Assembly (NCBI GenBank): GCA_003075315.1 | Contig: QDFQ01000002.1 | Location: 496,460 to 560,459, forward strand | Source: Arthrobacter sp. TPD3018 | GTDB lineage: Bacteria > Pseudomonadota > Alphaproteobacteria > Sphingomonadales > Sphingomonadaceae | Reading direction: 5' to 3' | Length of the DNA stretch: 64,000 nucleotides | Shown: positions 46,636 through 56,110 of the stretch, piece by piece | How the letters are laid out: every line of letters starts with the position of its first letter | Numbering within the stretch: position 1 is the stretch's first letter | Program-made: the position numbers and the translations under genes | The notes under the pieces: model-generated | The model's database searches: none | Told to the model about the DNA's origin: nothing | What the model saw: only the letters and a program-made list of their open reading frames with translations

Positions 46636-49600
46636 TCATTCCTCGCTCAGATCGAAGCCGTCGGGCGCGGGTTCGAGATAGACATCGCGTGGCTGGTCCT
46701 GGCCGAACAATTTGCCGTCGCGCTTTTTCTTCCACGCCTCGATGCGGCGTTCGATCGGCCGGTTGAGCGAATAGCCGAACCGGTCGAGCAGCGGGCCTTC
46801 CACATAGTCTCCGGTCCACAACACCATGCGGGCATCGGCGATCTTGGCGAGCAAGGTGCCATAGCGCCAGAAGTCGACGCGGTCGCCGGTTTCGGCGAGG
46901 TGCTGATACCAGATGCGTGACCAGCGGTTGCGATCATAGGCGAACCGCGCTGCCTTGGCGGCCCGCCCGACCATTCCGCCATGATTGTCGAACCGCGCGA
47001 TCGTCGCGCCGGCGGTCTCGCTCTCATCGGCGAAGCCAAGGATCGTCAGCGCCCGAGCGATGGCGACGGGATGGCCGGTCGCGATCTCGCGCGTCGCATA
47101 ATCTTCCAGCCAGGATTGCCGTCCGGCATGGCAGGCGGCGAGCACTTCACTTGCCAGCGCGTGGTCATTCGAACAGCGCGCGAGCCGGTCGCGACGCAAC
47201 GCCTCCATCGCGCCGGAATCCTCGCTGTGCCAGATATCCCAGGTCATCAGCGGGATCGAACCCGCCGAACGCGTGATGCGGACAAAGGCCTCGTGGCCAG
47301 CGCAACGGCGGAACAGCGCGACGGCGAGATCCGGGTCTGCGGTGGACAGCGCCCGCGCGATGCGAGAGGCGAGATTAGCGATGCGCGGCAACCGGCTGGT
47401 CGGGACATCGAGCAATTGCCTGGCAATGGCCTGAAGCGCGGCGAGGTCGGTTTCGGCGATCGCGCGCATCGCATTCGAGCCGATATCGCGCAGGATCAGC
47501 TCGGCACCGCTTTTGGTGAGCGTAGCCTCGAACGCCTGGAATCGATCCCACCCGGCCTTCTGGCGCGCGGCGAACGCCTCGTCGCTTTCGTTGATCCGGG
47601 CGAAGCGCTGGTCATCCGGCAAATCGGCGTCGTCATCCTCGAGCGAGAAGCGGGGGACGGCGTCAGCATCGGCAGTGTCACTCAACGAAACGCGCGGTGG
47701 CCGGAACGGCATCACCGCTTCGAGCACGCGCGCGGTGGCCTGACCGATCAGGCTGGCGAGCGGCGTACCGACTGCGGCCGCACCAAGCTTTTCCGCTGCC
47801 GCGCCATAGCGATCGGGGCTGATACGCGCGACGGCTTCGGCTCCGCTCAACAGGCCCCGCTTCGCCGCGGCGATCATCATCGACGAGCCATGCCAGCGTT
47901 CGTAAAAATGCTCGCGCGGGTGATAGGTCGCGGCACTCCAGCCGCTCGCCACGAAGGCGGTGAGCTGTGCGTCGTCGGGATGCTCCGCCGATATCTGGAG
48001 CGCGAGACCGCGCACTGACGCTTTGGGATGATCGGTCAACAACCGGATTTTCGCGAGTGTCTCCGGGCTGATCGGTGAGTCCGACCCGCCCACGAACGCC
48101 AGCGCCATCAGCAGCCGATGCTCCTCGCTCGAGGCAGTCCCGTGGTCGACCAGCCGATCGACCATGTCGGCGCTCGCCGGATGAAACACGCTGTCGAGCT
48201 GGACCAGCGGCGGTCCGTGTTCGGGCAGATCGATGAGCACCTGAACCTGAGCGTCGCCGTCGAGATGGGCGAAGGCGGTGACCAAAAGATATTGCGAAAC
48301 GACCCAGTCCTTGGTGTCGGCGTCCCCGACCGGCTCCTTGGGATGGGACAGCGCGGCGGCACGCGCGGCCATTGCCTCGACTGTATCCGGCTCGATCAGC
48401 ACGGTGGCACTGCCGAGCAACGGAATGCCGAGCGTCGCGATACTGCTCGGGCGCTCGAGCATGTCGCTGATCACGGCCCGGTTGATCGCGACGACGTTAT
48501 CGGGTGCGAAGCGTGCGAGACCCGGTGCGGCGTCGCCTAGGAAGTGCTCATGCTCGCCGGTCCAGCGGCTCCTGACCAGGGCCTTGGGATCGAGCGCCCC
48601 CATGCGCTCGGCGGTGTCATCGATCGTGTCGGGTCGTTCCGAGGCTGGATCGCACGGATCGGTCGCACAATAGCGCTCGACTAGCCGCCAGCTCTGAAAA
48701 TGCTCCCATTCGGGCATCAGCGCATTGGCGATGATCTCCGCACGGCTGCCATCGTCGGCATCGCCGGTGGCGCGCAGGATCGAAACCAGCGCCCATTGGC
48801 CAGTGCGCGAGGCATCGGCGGCGGTGAAGCAGGCGGCGGCCGCAAGCAGCGCCTCGCGCGTTTCGAACCAGTCGATCCGATTATGCTGGACGACGAAGGC
48901 GAAGTCCTTCCACGGCACATGATAGCCGCCGTTGATCGAGCGGGCGAACGCCCAGCACATCAGCCCGTCGGCAAAATCGAGCAGCGGCATGCCGGCCAGG
49001 ATCGCGAAGATATCCTCGCTGAGCACGGTGCCATCGACGCTGTCGTCGCGGGTCATCCGCGCAAGGATCGCGCGCTCGCACGGCATCAGGTCGGCAAGCC
49101 GGGTCGCAATCTTGGTTTCGGTCTCCGCCTTTGCGTCTGCGCGCTTCGTGGCATCGCGTTCGCCCGGCATGAGGCCATGCACAGGATTGAGCGAGTAAAT
49201 GCGCAGCCATGCATCGAGCTGCGGCGCGATGATCTCCCAAGCTGCCCTGTCGGCGCGCGCACGGCGCAGCGCATCGAGCAGCCATTCCTTGTGCTGGACA
49301 TGGGGCTCGCCGATGGCCAGCGCGAACAGCGCATCGAGCGCCGCCGCCGGAATGTTGCGGACAATGCCACAATAAGCGGGATAGCTGTCCTCATCGGCAT
49401 TTTGTTGCATCGCGTGACGCGCCAGCAAGGCGGCACCGATTGCCGAACTGACCTCGGCATCGACGCTGGCGATGAGCGCTGCGGCGAACAGGACATGGGT
49501 CACGAGGTCGAGCGCGGCAACCGGCTCGATGATTTCGGCGAGGCGCTCGGTGACTGACCGGGCGTTGCGCTCAGCCTTCTGAAGCTCGCGGATCGTCGCG

Positions 49601-51270
49601 ATGGCGAGCGCATAGACGAGGCCGTCATCGGTCAGCTGGTAGAGAGCGGTATCGCCCTCGACTCCGACAAAGAAACGCTCCTCGACCACTGGCAAGAGGT
49701 CGCGCGGCAGATCGAAGCGCGGCGCGTCTGCGAAGTCATAATGGGCGAAGATCAGCCGGTCGTCGGTGACCTGACCCTCAATCCTTTCGCGGATCAGCCG
49801 GGCGTGCTCGGCGAGCAGGGTCTTGAACTGCCAGGGTGTCTCGCCGTCGGCGGGGTCGCTGGCGTGGGTCCGGACATGTTCGAACAGCAACCGCTCGATG
49901 CTCAGCTCCTCGGCGGCGCCGATCTGCGCGGTGCCGAGAAGCTCGAGCGCTATACCGAGGATACGCGGGTTCCGCAGTGATGACCGGACCCGCTTGGCGA
50001 TTTGTGTGGGCGCGACCCCATGTGCGGCGAGCGCAGCATTGAGTTCGGCATCGGTAAATTCACCAAGCGTGACCGTACGCCGCGGTACGGTGAAACGGTC
50101 GTCGATGCGCTTGAAATAACGCGCCCGGCTTGTGACGATCACGCATCCGCCGATCGTCGCAAGATAGCCGGTCAGGCGCGACAACCATGGAGCCCAGTCG
50201 GTCCGCGCACGCTCGTTGAGCCCGTCAACCACCAGGAGCAAGCGCGGCGCGGTCGCGGGCCGCGCGCGCCATCGTGCAAGGCGCTGCGTCCAGCGATCGA
50301 GGCTCGCGATGGTCTGCACACCGCCCGATTGTTCGATCAGCTGGCGTGCGATAAGCTCCTGAGGCGCGCAGGACATTGCGGCGACCGCTTCGGCTGCCGT
50401 CAGAAAGATCAGGAACGGGGCATCCGGCAGAGCGAGCCAGGCTTGCGCGACGAGCCAGGATTTGCCGCACCCCTGGTCGCCGGTCACCGCGATGATTCCC
50501 GGGACCGGCGGCGCTGTCAGAACTGTATCGAGCTCGACACGTCGCGCTCGATCGATCGGCGCAAGAGCGTGGCTAGCCGCAGGCGCCAGCGGTTGTCCGA
50601 AACGATGTCGGGCCTCGTCTGTCCTCGCGAAGAGCCGCCCATAGTTAGCATGATTGGCGGCGCGGGCCGTTGCGAGACCGAGTAACGGATCGGCCAGCGC
50701 GTTGCTGAGGTCTGTGGCGCGCGCAGCGAAACCCGGCGCGACTGCCAGCGCCGTGAGCGCAGCCAGCAATGCGGCCCTGTCGACGCCAGCCTGACTGTGG
50801 CAGGCGATGAAATCGGCGCAGGTGTCTGGTACCATGGCGCACAGCAAGGCCAGCGGCGGCAGCGATGTGTTGGCCGGCCAGTCGAGCACCAGCAGGCTCG
50901 TCTCGACCTTGGCGAAGGCGGCGCGCAGGGTCGTGACAATCTGAGAGGACGCGCCGACGGTCGCGCCGAGGATCCAGAGATCGGGCGGATCGGCGCTGGC
51001 CAGCACCTCAGTGGCTTTGTTGTTGACCACTGATTTGGTGAGCTTCGACGTGTAGAGTTTGGCCTCGAACGCAATCGACTCCTCAGCCCCGTCACCGCGA
51101 CCATCCTGGCCATCCTGGCTTCCCGAAACGGCCAGCCGGAACGGCAAGTGCGTCACCGCGCCGAGCAGCGCCGCCATCAGGCCTTCGAAGCCATCGTCGC
51201 CGCTGTCCTTGAGCGTAAGGATCGCTGCCTTGATCTGCCCCGCAGGCGTCAGAACCTTTGATACCGCCAT
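46636..51270 (-). CDS. Nuclease-STAND NTPase with long helical C-terminus (Avs-like architecture)
   Basis: 1544 residues. Residues about 25-130 look like a PD-(D/E)xK nuclease: DGFEGLMAALLGA, Asp60 in GRGDG, Glu69-x-Lys71 in IAFEAKLYT, then DLWILGATV. A STAND/NACHT-type NTPase follows: Walker A VTGDQGCGKSWLV (264-271), Walker B LLLVVDGLNERA (344-353) and sensor VIVTSRARYF. From about 500 to the end the protein is helical, with repeat-like degenerate segments and no transmembrane helix. The order effector nuclease, STAND, repeat sensor is that of antiviral Avs proteins, which recognise a phage protein through the C-terminus and then activate the nuclease. I cannot assign it to a known Avs subtype. 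It may be independent of, or functionally linked to, the convergent DUF4238 pair. Confidence 0.75.
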   Translation of the reverse strand: MAVSKVLTPAGQIKAAILTLKDSGDDGFEGLMAALLGAVTHLPFRLAVSGSQDGQDGRGDGAEESIAFEAKLYTSKLTKSVVNNKATEVLASADPPDLWILGATVGASSQIVTTLRAAFAKVETSLLVLDWPANTSLPPLALLCAMVPDTCADFIACHSQAGVDRAALLAALTALAVAPGFAARATDLSNALADPLLGLATARAANHANYGRLFARTDEARHRFGQPLAPAASHALAPIDRARRVELDTVLTAPPVPGIIAVTGDQGCGKSWLVAQAWLALPDAPFLIFLTAAEAVAAMSCAPQELIARQLIEQSGGVQTIASLDRWTQRLARWRARPATAPRLLLVVDGLNERARTDWAPWLSRLTGYLATIGGCVIVTSRARYFKRIDDRFTVPRRTVTLGEFTDAELNAALAAHGVAPTQIAKRVRSSLRNPRILGIALELLGTAQIGAAEELSIERLLFEHVRTHASDPADGETPWQFKTLLAEHARLIRERIEGQVTDDRLIFAHYDFADAPRFDLPRDLLPVVEERFFVGVEGDTALYQLTDDGLVYALAIATIRELQKAERNARSVTERLAEIIEPVAALDLVTHVLFAAALIASVDAEVSSAIGAALLARHAMQQNADEDSYPAYCGIVRNIPAAALDALFALAIGEPHVQHKEWLLDALRRARADRAAWEIIAPQLDAWLRIYSLNPVHGLMPGERDATKRADAKAETETKIATRLADLMPCERAILARMTRDDSVDGTVLSEDIFAILAGMPLLDFADGLMCWAFARSINGGYHVPWKDFAFVVQHNRIDWFETREALLAAAACFTAADASRTGQWALVSILRATGDADDGSRAEIIANALMPEWEHFQSWRLVERYCATDPCDPASERPDTIDDTAERMGALDPKALVRSRWTGEHEHFLGDAAPGLARFAPDNVVAINRAVISDMLERPSSIATLGIPLLGSATVLIEPDTVEAMAARAAALSHPKEPVGDADTKDWVVSQYLLVTAFAHLDGDAQVQVLIDLPEHGPPLVQLDSVFHPASADMVDRLVDHGTASSEEHRLLMALAFVGGSDSPISPETLAKIRLLTDHPKASVRGLALQISAEHPDDAQLTAFVASGWSAATYHPREHFYERWHGSSMMIAAAKRGLLSGAEAVARISPDRYGAAAEKLGAAAVGTPLASLIGQATARVLEAVMPFRPPRVSLSDTADADAVPRFSLEDDDADLPDDQRFARINESDEAFAARQKAGWDRFQAFEATLTKSGAELILRDIGSNAMRAIAETDLAALQAIARQLLDVPTSRLPRIANLASRIARALSTADPDLAVALFRRCAGHEAFVRITRSAGSIPLMTWDIWHSEDSGAMEALRRDRLARCSNDHALASEVLAACHAGRQSWLEDYATREIATGHPVAIARALTILGFADESETAGATIARFDNHGGMVGRAAKAARFAYDRNRWSRIWYQHLAETGDRVDFWRYGTLLAKIADARMVLWTGDYVEGPLLDRFGYSLNRPIERRIEAWKKKRDGKLFGQDQPRDVYLEPAPDGFDLSEE

Positions 51271-51680
51271 GATGATCAGGCCTTGGTCGCAGCTCTGGGA
51301 CGACGGCGCAGGACCTTGGGAGACGTCGGTGCCGCCGGGCCAATTATGATTGCGTATATCAGACGGTCCATGGTCAGCTTGGGCATGTTCATTCCAGACG
51401 TTTGCGAGCGATATGTCGTACGGCAGCGTTTGTCAGAAGCGGAAGTTTAATGTTGACCGCCGCTGGCGGTTCATAAGGACCGATCCTGGTCCAATAACAG
51501 TCGTGCACGCCAATCCTGCGCCTACCCAACCCCGGACATGTGTTCAGGAGCCCGCCTGCTCATCACCGACCGCGTTCCCCAACTTATTTGATCGCCGTGC
51601 TACCCGGCCTCTAGCGATGGTCAGAAGCAAGCCCGATATCGACATGCCATACATCAAAGTTGGATTGAACGGACCGCAAT
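51271..51680. other. 410-bp divergent gap between the STAND gene and the PIN-like operon
   Basis: It must contain promoters in both directions. I see an ACCGCC-GCT-GGCGGT hairpin near 51460 but no clear -35/-10 pair or gene. Confidence 0.4.
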
Positions 51681-52703
51681 ATGTCATCGGGCGACGACGA
51701 CCAGACAATCTCGCGTCAACCGGAATTCACCTTCAGGGCGGAGCTGACGCCGGAGCAGATCGCGTTCTTCCGCGAGTGGGACGCGGCGGTGCCCACCCTC
51801 TATTTCATGGATATCTGCGTAGCGAACATCGCTAAGGTGGCTGGTCCGACGCCCCCCACGGATCCCCGGAAGGCAGCGTGGCTCGACGAGCTGCGGCGCC
51901 TCGATCGGCCTCAGCATGCCTTCTCGTACTTGCTCGCGCTCATGGAGAAGGGGAGTGACCCGCGCGCGCACCTGCCGGACGAGGCTCTCGCCGACCAAAT
52001 CAGCCAAGACCTCGCATCACTAAGGACCTTCTTCAGCCAGGCGCGAGTCTATGAGAGCAACGCGATGGTCGCCCTGTACCTACGCGAACTACGCGGGAAT
52101 CCCGTCGAGCTCGCCCGCCCTCGTTACCTGGCCTTTCTGAGAGCCGCCAACGAAGAGTTCGAGCTGCACCGTCCATTGGCGCGCCGGCTGCGGCTCGCCC
52201 AGGCGACGAAGATACTCGAGCGGGCGGATGCGCTCGGCGTTTCCAGACAACATCTGACCGTCGCCGTGGTGTTGGCCTGCCTCTACGGCAATCCGCACGC
52301 CATCAACGTCATGAAATTCAAGCCAGATCCGCAGCGTTTCGCGGCAGAGAACGCGCTGGCCGACGTGATGATGATCCGACGTTTCATGGAGCAGAAGCTC
52401 GAGCTTGAGAAGATGGCAGCCGAGGGGCGTTGCCCTTATCTACGAGTCAAGCTCCTCACCGACGACGAGGGGGTGCGGCAGCTGGCGCGATACTTCGAGC
52501 CCTCCTCCCTGCGTTCGCGTTCGGATGGCGGCGGGCGCGAGACGCGCCTCGTCACAAACGTGCAGTTCTTGAAATTGCTCACCGACCTAGCCGTCGATCG
52601 TCAGAAGCGATCAGCTATGTCCCAACACACGGATGATCACGAGCGCGACGAGTTCGACGCGCTGTGCACCATGATCCTCGGTGGCACGGAGAGCGGCGCA
52701 TAG
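51681..52703 (+). CDS. PIN-like protein of unknown function, first gene of a three-gene operon
   Basis: 340 residues. The segment VPTLYFMDICVANIAKVAG (about 37-55) has the form of the first beta-strand of PIN-like nucleases, hydrophobic strand then Asp44. Further acids occur in ALADVMMIRRFMEQKLELEK and near VTNVQFLKLLTDLAVDRQ, where PIN domains place the second half of the active site. The identification is tentative; no standard PIN family is obvious. The remainder is helical and charged. No signal peptide or membrane segment. The next gene starts 43 bp downstream and the third overlaps the second, so the three form an operon, divergent from the STAND gene. Confidence 0.6.
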   Translation: MSSGDDDQTISRQPEFTFRAELTPEQIAFFREWDAAVPTLYFMDICVANIAKVAGPTPPTDPRKAAWLDELRRLDRPQHAFSYLLALMEKGSDPRAHLPDEALADQISQDLASLRTFFSQARVYESNAMVALYLRELRGNPVELARPRYLAFLRAANEEFELHRPLARRLRLAQATKILERADALGVSRQHLTVAVVLACLYGNPHAINVMKFKPDPQRFAAENALADVMMIRRFMEQKLELEKMAAEGRCPYLRVKLLTDDEGVRQLARYFEPSSLRSRSDGGGRETRLVTNVQFLKLLTDLAVDRQKRSAMSQHTDDHERDEFDALCTMILGGTESGA

Positions 52704-52746
52704 CGTCGCTGGCGCATGGCTACCCCTCATTGGTATGAGGTCCGTC

Positions 52747-53514
52747 ATGCCTGACCTCCGATCACCAAGAATTCTCACCTACCTTGCCTATCTCGAGGAG
52801 ATGGCGACGATGTACCCGGACACCGCGGTCGAGGCGCCGGGGCTGGGCGTGCTGCGACCGCGTCCGCCTCTTCTCGCAGGCAAGTTCGTGCGGGCCCGCT
52901 TCAGCGGCATCCGCGCGTCCTTGTTCGACGAGATGAAGGAAATCGTTGGCCTCTCGCCTGACGGTATCCGCTCGGCCGACCAGCGCAGGCAGCGCCGTGC
53001 CGCACTCCGGGACGCCTTCAAGCGCTTCCCCGTGCCGGTCATTGACCTGTTCTGGTCGGGTGACGATCCCGCGGCGCGAAGCCGGCGCGAACGGACCATG
53101 CGCCTCCATCACTGGTTCCAGCTCGACCTTTCAGCCGGCGACGTCCTCGATGCCCGGGAACCGGTGTTTATCGGAGAGCCCGAAGTCGGGCGTCCGCCGG
53201 AGCCCGAGTTCGAATCTGGTCGACTCCTTGGCCTCAGAGCCTTGTCACAGCACGAGGAAGAACCGCTGCGCGACATCTTCTCGCTGGCGCACGTTCCGGA
53301 CGCTAATCTCGACGAAGGGCCTGAGGGCCCCACGGGCGCGCCGCCTCCGGACGACGACGATGACGGTCCCGATTCGACCGGCGTCGCGACCGTCACGTCC
53401 GAGGAGCAGGAAGAGCAGCTTGCCCAGTCGGAGCTTGAACGAGTCCGGGCGACCTATTCCGTTCGCCCCGCCACGCAGCGCCGCGAGCAGCAACATGTGA
53501 CAATAAGCCGGTGA
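52747..53514 (+). CDS. Unknown protein with acidic C-terminal tail, second gene of the operon
   Basis: 255 residues from the ATG at 52747, which has GAGG about 7 bp upstream; a longer GTG frame from 52681 overlaps the upstream gene. The N-terminal about 170 residues are ordered-looking (ILTYLAYLEEMATMYPDTAV, FKRFPVPVIDLFWSGDDP, MRLHHWFQLDLSAGDVLDAR). They are followed by a low-complexity acidic linker GAPPPDDDDDGPD and a Glu/Gln-rich helix EEQEEQLAQSELERVRATY. I do not recognise a family. The tail could bind a basic partner or nucleic-acid-binding protein. It overlaps the metallo-beta-lactamase gene by 4 bp (GTGA). Confidence 0.6.
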   Translation: MPDLRSPRILTYLAYLEEMATMYPDTAVEAPGLGVLRPRPPLLAGKFVRARFSGIRASLFDEMKEIVGLSPDGIRSADQRRQRRAALRDAFKRFPVPVIDLFWSGDDPAARSRRERTMRLHHWFQLDLSAGDVLDAREPVFIGEPEVGRPPEPEFESGRLLGLRALSQHEEEPLRDIFSLAHVPDANLDEGPEGPTGAPPPDDDDDGPDSTGVATVTSEEQEEQLAQSELERVRATYSVRPATQRREQQHVTISR

Positions 53515-54401
53515 GCGGGAAGCTCGAGCGCGCGCGCATCGGCGGCGCCGATGTCGCCCACATCAAGGCACCGATGGCCGTTGCTAGGGCGCGGGCGATC
53601 AGCGGCGCCCGAATCTACGATGTTGGCCAGGGTGACGCGATAGCGATCCTTAACGAGGCCGGCGGGACCATCCTGCAACTCGACTATGGCGGCAGGCAGG
53701 ACAACCCCTTCGAGGGCAAAAGCCGAGTGGAAGTAGATCGGATGTTACCCGTGTCTACCGACGCGCTCGTCATGGTGACCCACTGGGACGAGGACCATTG
53801 GTCGACCGGCCCGAAAGGCGAGGCCGCAAAAGCCGTGGACTGGCTGGTGCCCCGGCAGGTGACGTCTCCACGCGCGGTGCGGTTCGCGGCCGACCTCGCG
53901 AATGTGCGGTGCATCCCCGAGCCGCTGGTTGGGAAGGTCTTCGAATACCGCGCGCAGAACGGTGACGCCATTCTCTGGCAGAAGATCGCAAAGTCCTCGC
54001 CATCACCGTCCGTCCACGAGAACTGCAACCGGACAGGCGTGGCGGTCGCACTCCTACGTCGGTCGGAAGGGGCTGGTCAGGTCATTCTTCTCCCCGGCGA
54101 TGCGCCGTTCGACGAGGTCCCGCTCTTCGACGCCCTTCGCACCTCCGGAGCAACGCTCACCGGGCTTGTCGCCTACCATCACGGTTCGAAATACCCTCTG
54201 AGGAACGGCACACGATCCCTGTTGCGGGACTGGCCAGTGACGCCCGGCGGACCTTGCGACGTCGTCTTCTCCTACGGCGCGGGGAACAGCTACGGCCATC
54301 CGCACCTGGACCGATACGACACGCTTAAAACACGGCGGGAGGTTACCACGCCAGCATTGCGGACTGCTAAGGCTGCATACCACGATATCCTCTTCCGTTG
54401 A
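53511..54401 (+). CDS. ComEC/Rec2-like metallo-beta-lactamase-fold hydrolase
   Basis: 296 residues, GTG start overlapping the upstream stop. IYDVGQGDAIAIL is the ComEC-type opening (DVGQGDA). The metal motif is VTHWDEDHWSTG (His91, Asp93, Asp95, His96). ILLPGDAPFDEVP, VAYHHGSKY and YGAGNSYGHPH supply the remaining ligand candidates. No membrane helices, so only the soluble hydrolase part of ComEC is represented. Free-standing proteins of this type occur in bacterial conflict operons, where they may cleave nucleic acid or nucleotides. Together with the PIN-like protein and the acidic-tailed protein it makes a compact, tightly coupled operon. Confidence 0.8.
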   Translation: MSGKLERARIGGADVAHIKAPMAVARARAISGARIYDVGQGDAIAILNEAGGTILQLDYGGRQDNPFEGKSRVEVDRMLPVSTDALVMVTHWDEDHWSTGPKGEAAKAVDWLVPRQVTSPRAVRFAADLANVRCIPEPLVGKVFEYRAQNGDAILWQKIAKSSPSPSVHENCNRTGVAVALLRRSEGAGQVILLPGDAPFDEVPLFDALRTSGATLTGLVAYHHGSKYPLRNGTRSLLRDWPVTPGGPCDVVFSYGAGNSYGHPHLDRYDTLKTRREVTTPALRTAKAAYHDILFR

Positions 54402-55045
54402 GCCGTGTCGCGAGCGGCGACCGTCTCGAGCCTAGAAGCCGTCCATCGGGCGCGTTGGCCGCGCAGCGTGCTCATCAACGCTCGATCGGCGAGGAGGTTT
54501 GTAGAAAGCGCAGGTGTGATCAGTGGCAAACCCAGGATCGTCTTCGGGGAGCTTGAAGCACTGGGGCGATTTGCCCCGCAGGATCAGCTTCACCAAAGTG
54601 GATATCGAGCCTCTCAGTTACGACGCGCTGGGTACCGTGCGGCTGAACGAAGGACAGCTTTTGGGATCGCCCCAGGCGGGCCTGAACGACGGCTGTTAGG
54701 GCGCAAAGCCGACCGGCTGGTTTGCGAGACACGAATGGCGAGCTTCGGCAAGAGCCGCCGCTCGCATCAACGACACCGAATTTTGCAGTCTGGTCGGTCG
54801 CCGACAACTCAGAATTCGACTGTCCTTGGGACGAAGCCGTCATTCCCGACGCACGACCTGAACGACGGCTATCGGCAAGAGGCGACGCTCGAGCCTTGCC
54901 CGGATGTCATTATCGACTGGCCGAGGTTGGGCCCAAAGACGACCGTCAGCTCAAGGGGACCAGAACGCGAATAGCTAACACGAAGACGTCTCTACCAAAG
55001 ACGGGCCGGTCGCGCTTTGCTACAGGCGCGCTCGGGGGGATTGCC
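54402..55045. other. 644-bp gap with degenerate repeats
   Basis: It contains repeat copy B1 (54645-54764) and a further related fragment (about 54860-54895, with CCTGAACGACGGCTATCGG). Open frames across it (for example the 189-residue frame from 54405) have no ribosome site and unnatural composition. The promoter of the SIR2-like gene should be in the right half. Confidence 0.5.
54645..54764. repeat. Dispersed intergenic repeat, copy B1
   Basis: About 120 bases aligning with 57555-57670. Shared blocks in the same order are GCTTTTGGGATCG, GAACG, a short AGGGCG/AAGGCG block, GAATGGCGAG(C/T)T and CGGCA(A/G)GAGC(C/G)GCCG(C/T)TCG. Both copies precede SIR2-type genes. Confidence 0.6.
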
Positions 55046-55972
55046 ATGCCGGATAGACGCAGTTTCAGGACTTTGCTCAACCAGGAGCGAGACGACCTCG
55101 CCCTGGTGATCGGCAACGGCATCAACATCCACGGCGCAGGCAATCGAAACTCCTGGGAACGATTGCTCGTCCAGATTGCGCACCACTGCGCCGTCGACGT
55201 GCCCAGCGTCCCCAAGGGCACCGCGCTGACCGAGTTCTACGATGTACTTGAAATGAAACGTAGTAACCCGACCGCCGCCGACGACGACCAGGCCGCAACC
55301 CTAAACCTCCAGGCCGAATTTTGCCGTTTGATGGAACGCTGGGAGCCGCTCCGGCACCATCATACCATCATGAATTGGGCGGTGCGCCATGACGTGCCGG
55401 TCCTGACCACCAATTTTGAAGAGGTGCTAAGCGACGCCGCCGGGTGCGACTTCATCAAGCCTCCCGAGCTGCCCTTCACCGATTTCTATCCGTGGAGCTG
55501 TCGCTTCGCCAACCGGCTGTTCGATGATCCCTGCAATGGCTTCGGCATCTGGCACATCAACGGCATGCGCCGCTACCGGCGTAGCATCCGCCTCGGCCTC
55601 AGCCACTATATGGGCTCGGTCCAGCGCGCCCGGACCTGGCTCCACCGCGGCGAGGCCAATCTTTTCAACGCCAAGAACAGGCCCGACTGGGACGGGGCCC
55701 GCACCTGGGTCCATATCATGTTCAACAAGCCGCTGCTGATTTTTGGCCTTGGCCTCACCTAAACCGAAGTTTTCCTCCGCTGGCTGCTAATCGAGCGCGC
55801 CCGCTATTTTCGCAAGTTCCCCGAGCGCGCCCATCCCGCCTGGTATGTCTATACCCACAAGGTCGACGACACGTCCGAGGCCGGCAAGCTTTTTTTCCTT
55901 GAAGGGGTCGGTATCAACTGCGTGAAAGCCGACTATGCCGAAATCTATGAAAGCCCTTCTTGGGAGGCCTGA
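55046..55972 (+). pseudogene. SIR2-like gene interrupted by one in-frame TAA
   Basis: ATG at 55046. Residues 1-238 contain the SIR2-type NAD-site opening LALVIGNGINIHGAG (about 18-32), LTTNFEEVLSDAAG (about 120-133) and FGIWHINGMRRY (His170). The frame hits TAA at 55760-55762, directly after LLIFGLGLT. It then continues in the same frame for 69 codons of well-formed sequence (TEVFLRWLLIERARYFRK ... GKLFFLEGVG) to TGA at 55970-55972. The first and second parts fit together as the C-terminal Rossmann half of a SIR2-like protein, so a single C-to-T change (CAA to TAA) is the simplest cause. As it stands the gene should give a truncated protein or be dead, unless the stop is read through. Confidence 0.75.
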
Positions 55973-56110
55973 TCTCTTACGCAGGTTTCGCGTCAGAGCC
56001 GGCAAGACAGGGGAAAGCTTTCCCTTGAGGGCAAGCTCCTGGTCTCGCCCTACCCATTCCGCGGGGGATGCGCCCCCACAGCGCTCCGCGTGGGCTGAAC
56101 CATCCACGAC

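Noticed and set aside
54405-54974. 189-codon frame between the MBL gene and the SIR2-like gene
   Set aside because: It runs across the degenerate repeat copy B1, has no ribosome site and encodes nothing recognisable.
55760-55762. TAA in the SIR2-like gene as a recoding or selenocysteine-like event
   Set aside because: Known recoding of this kind uses TGA or TAG with special downstream signals; none is visible. A nonsense mutation is simpler.
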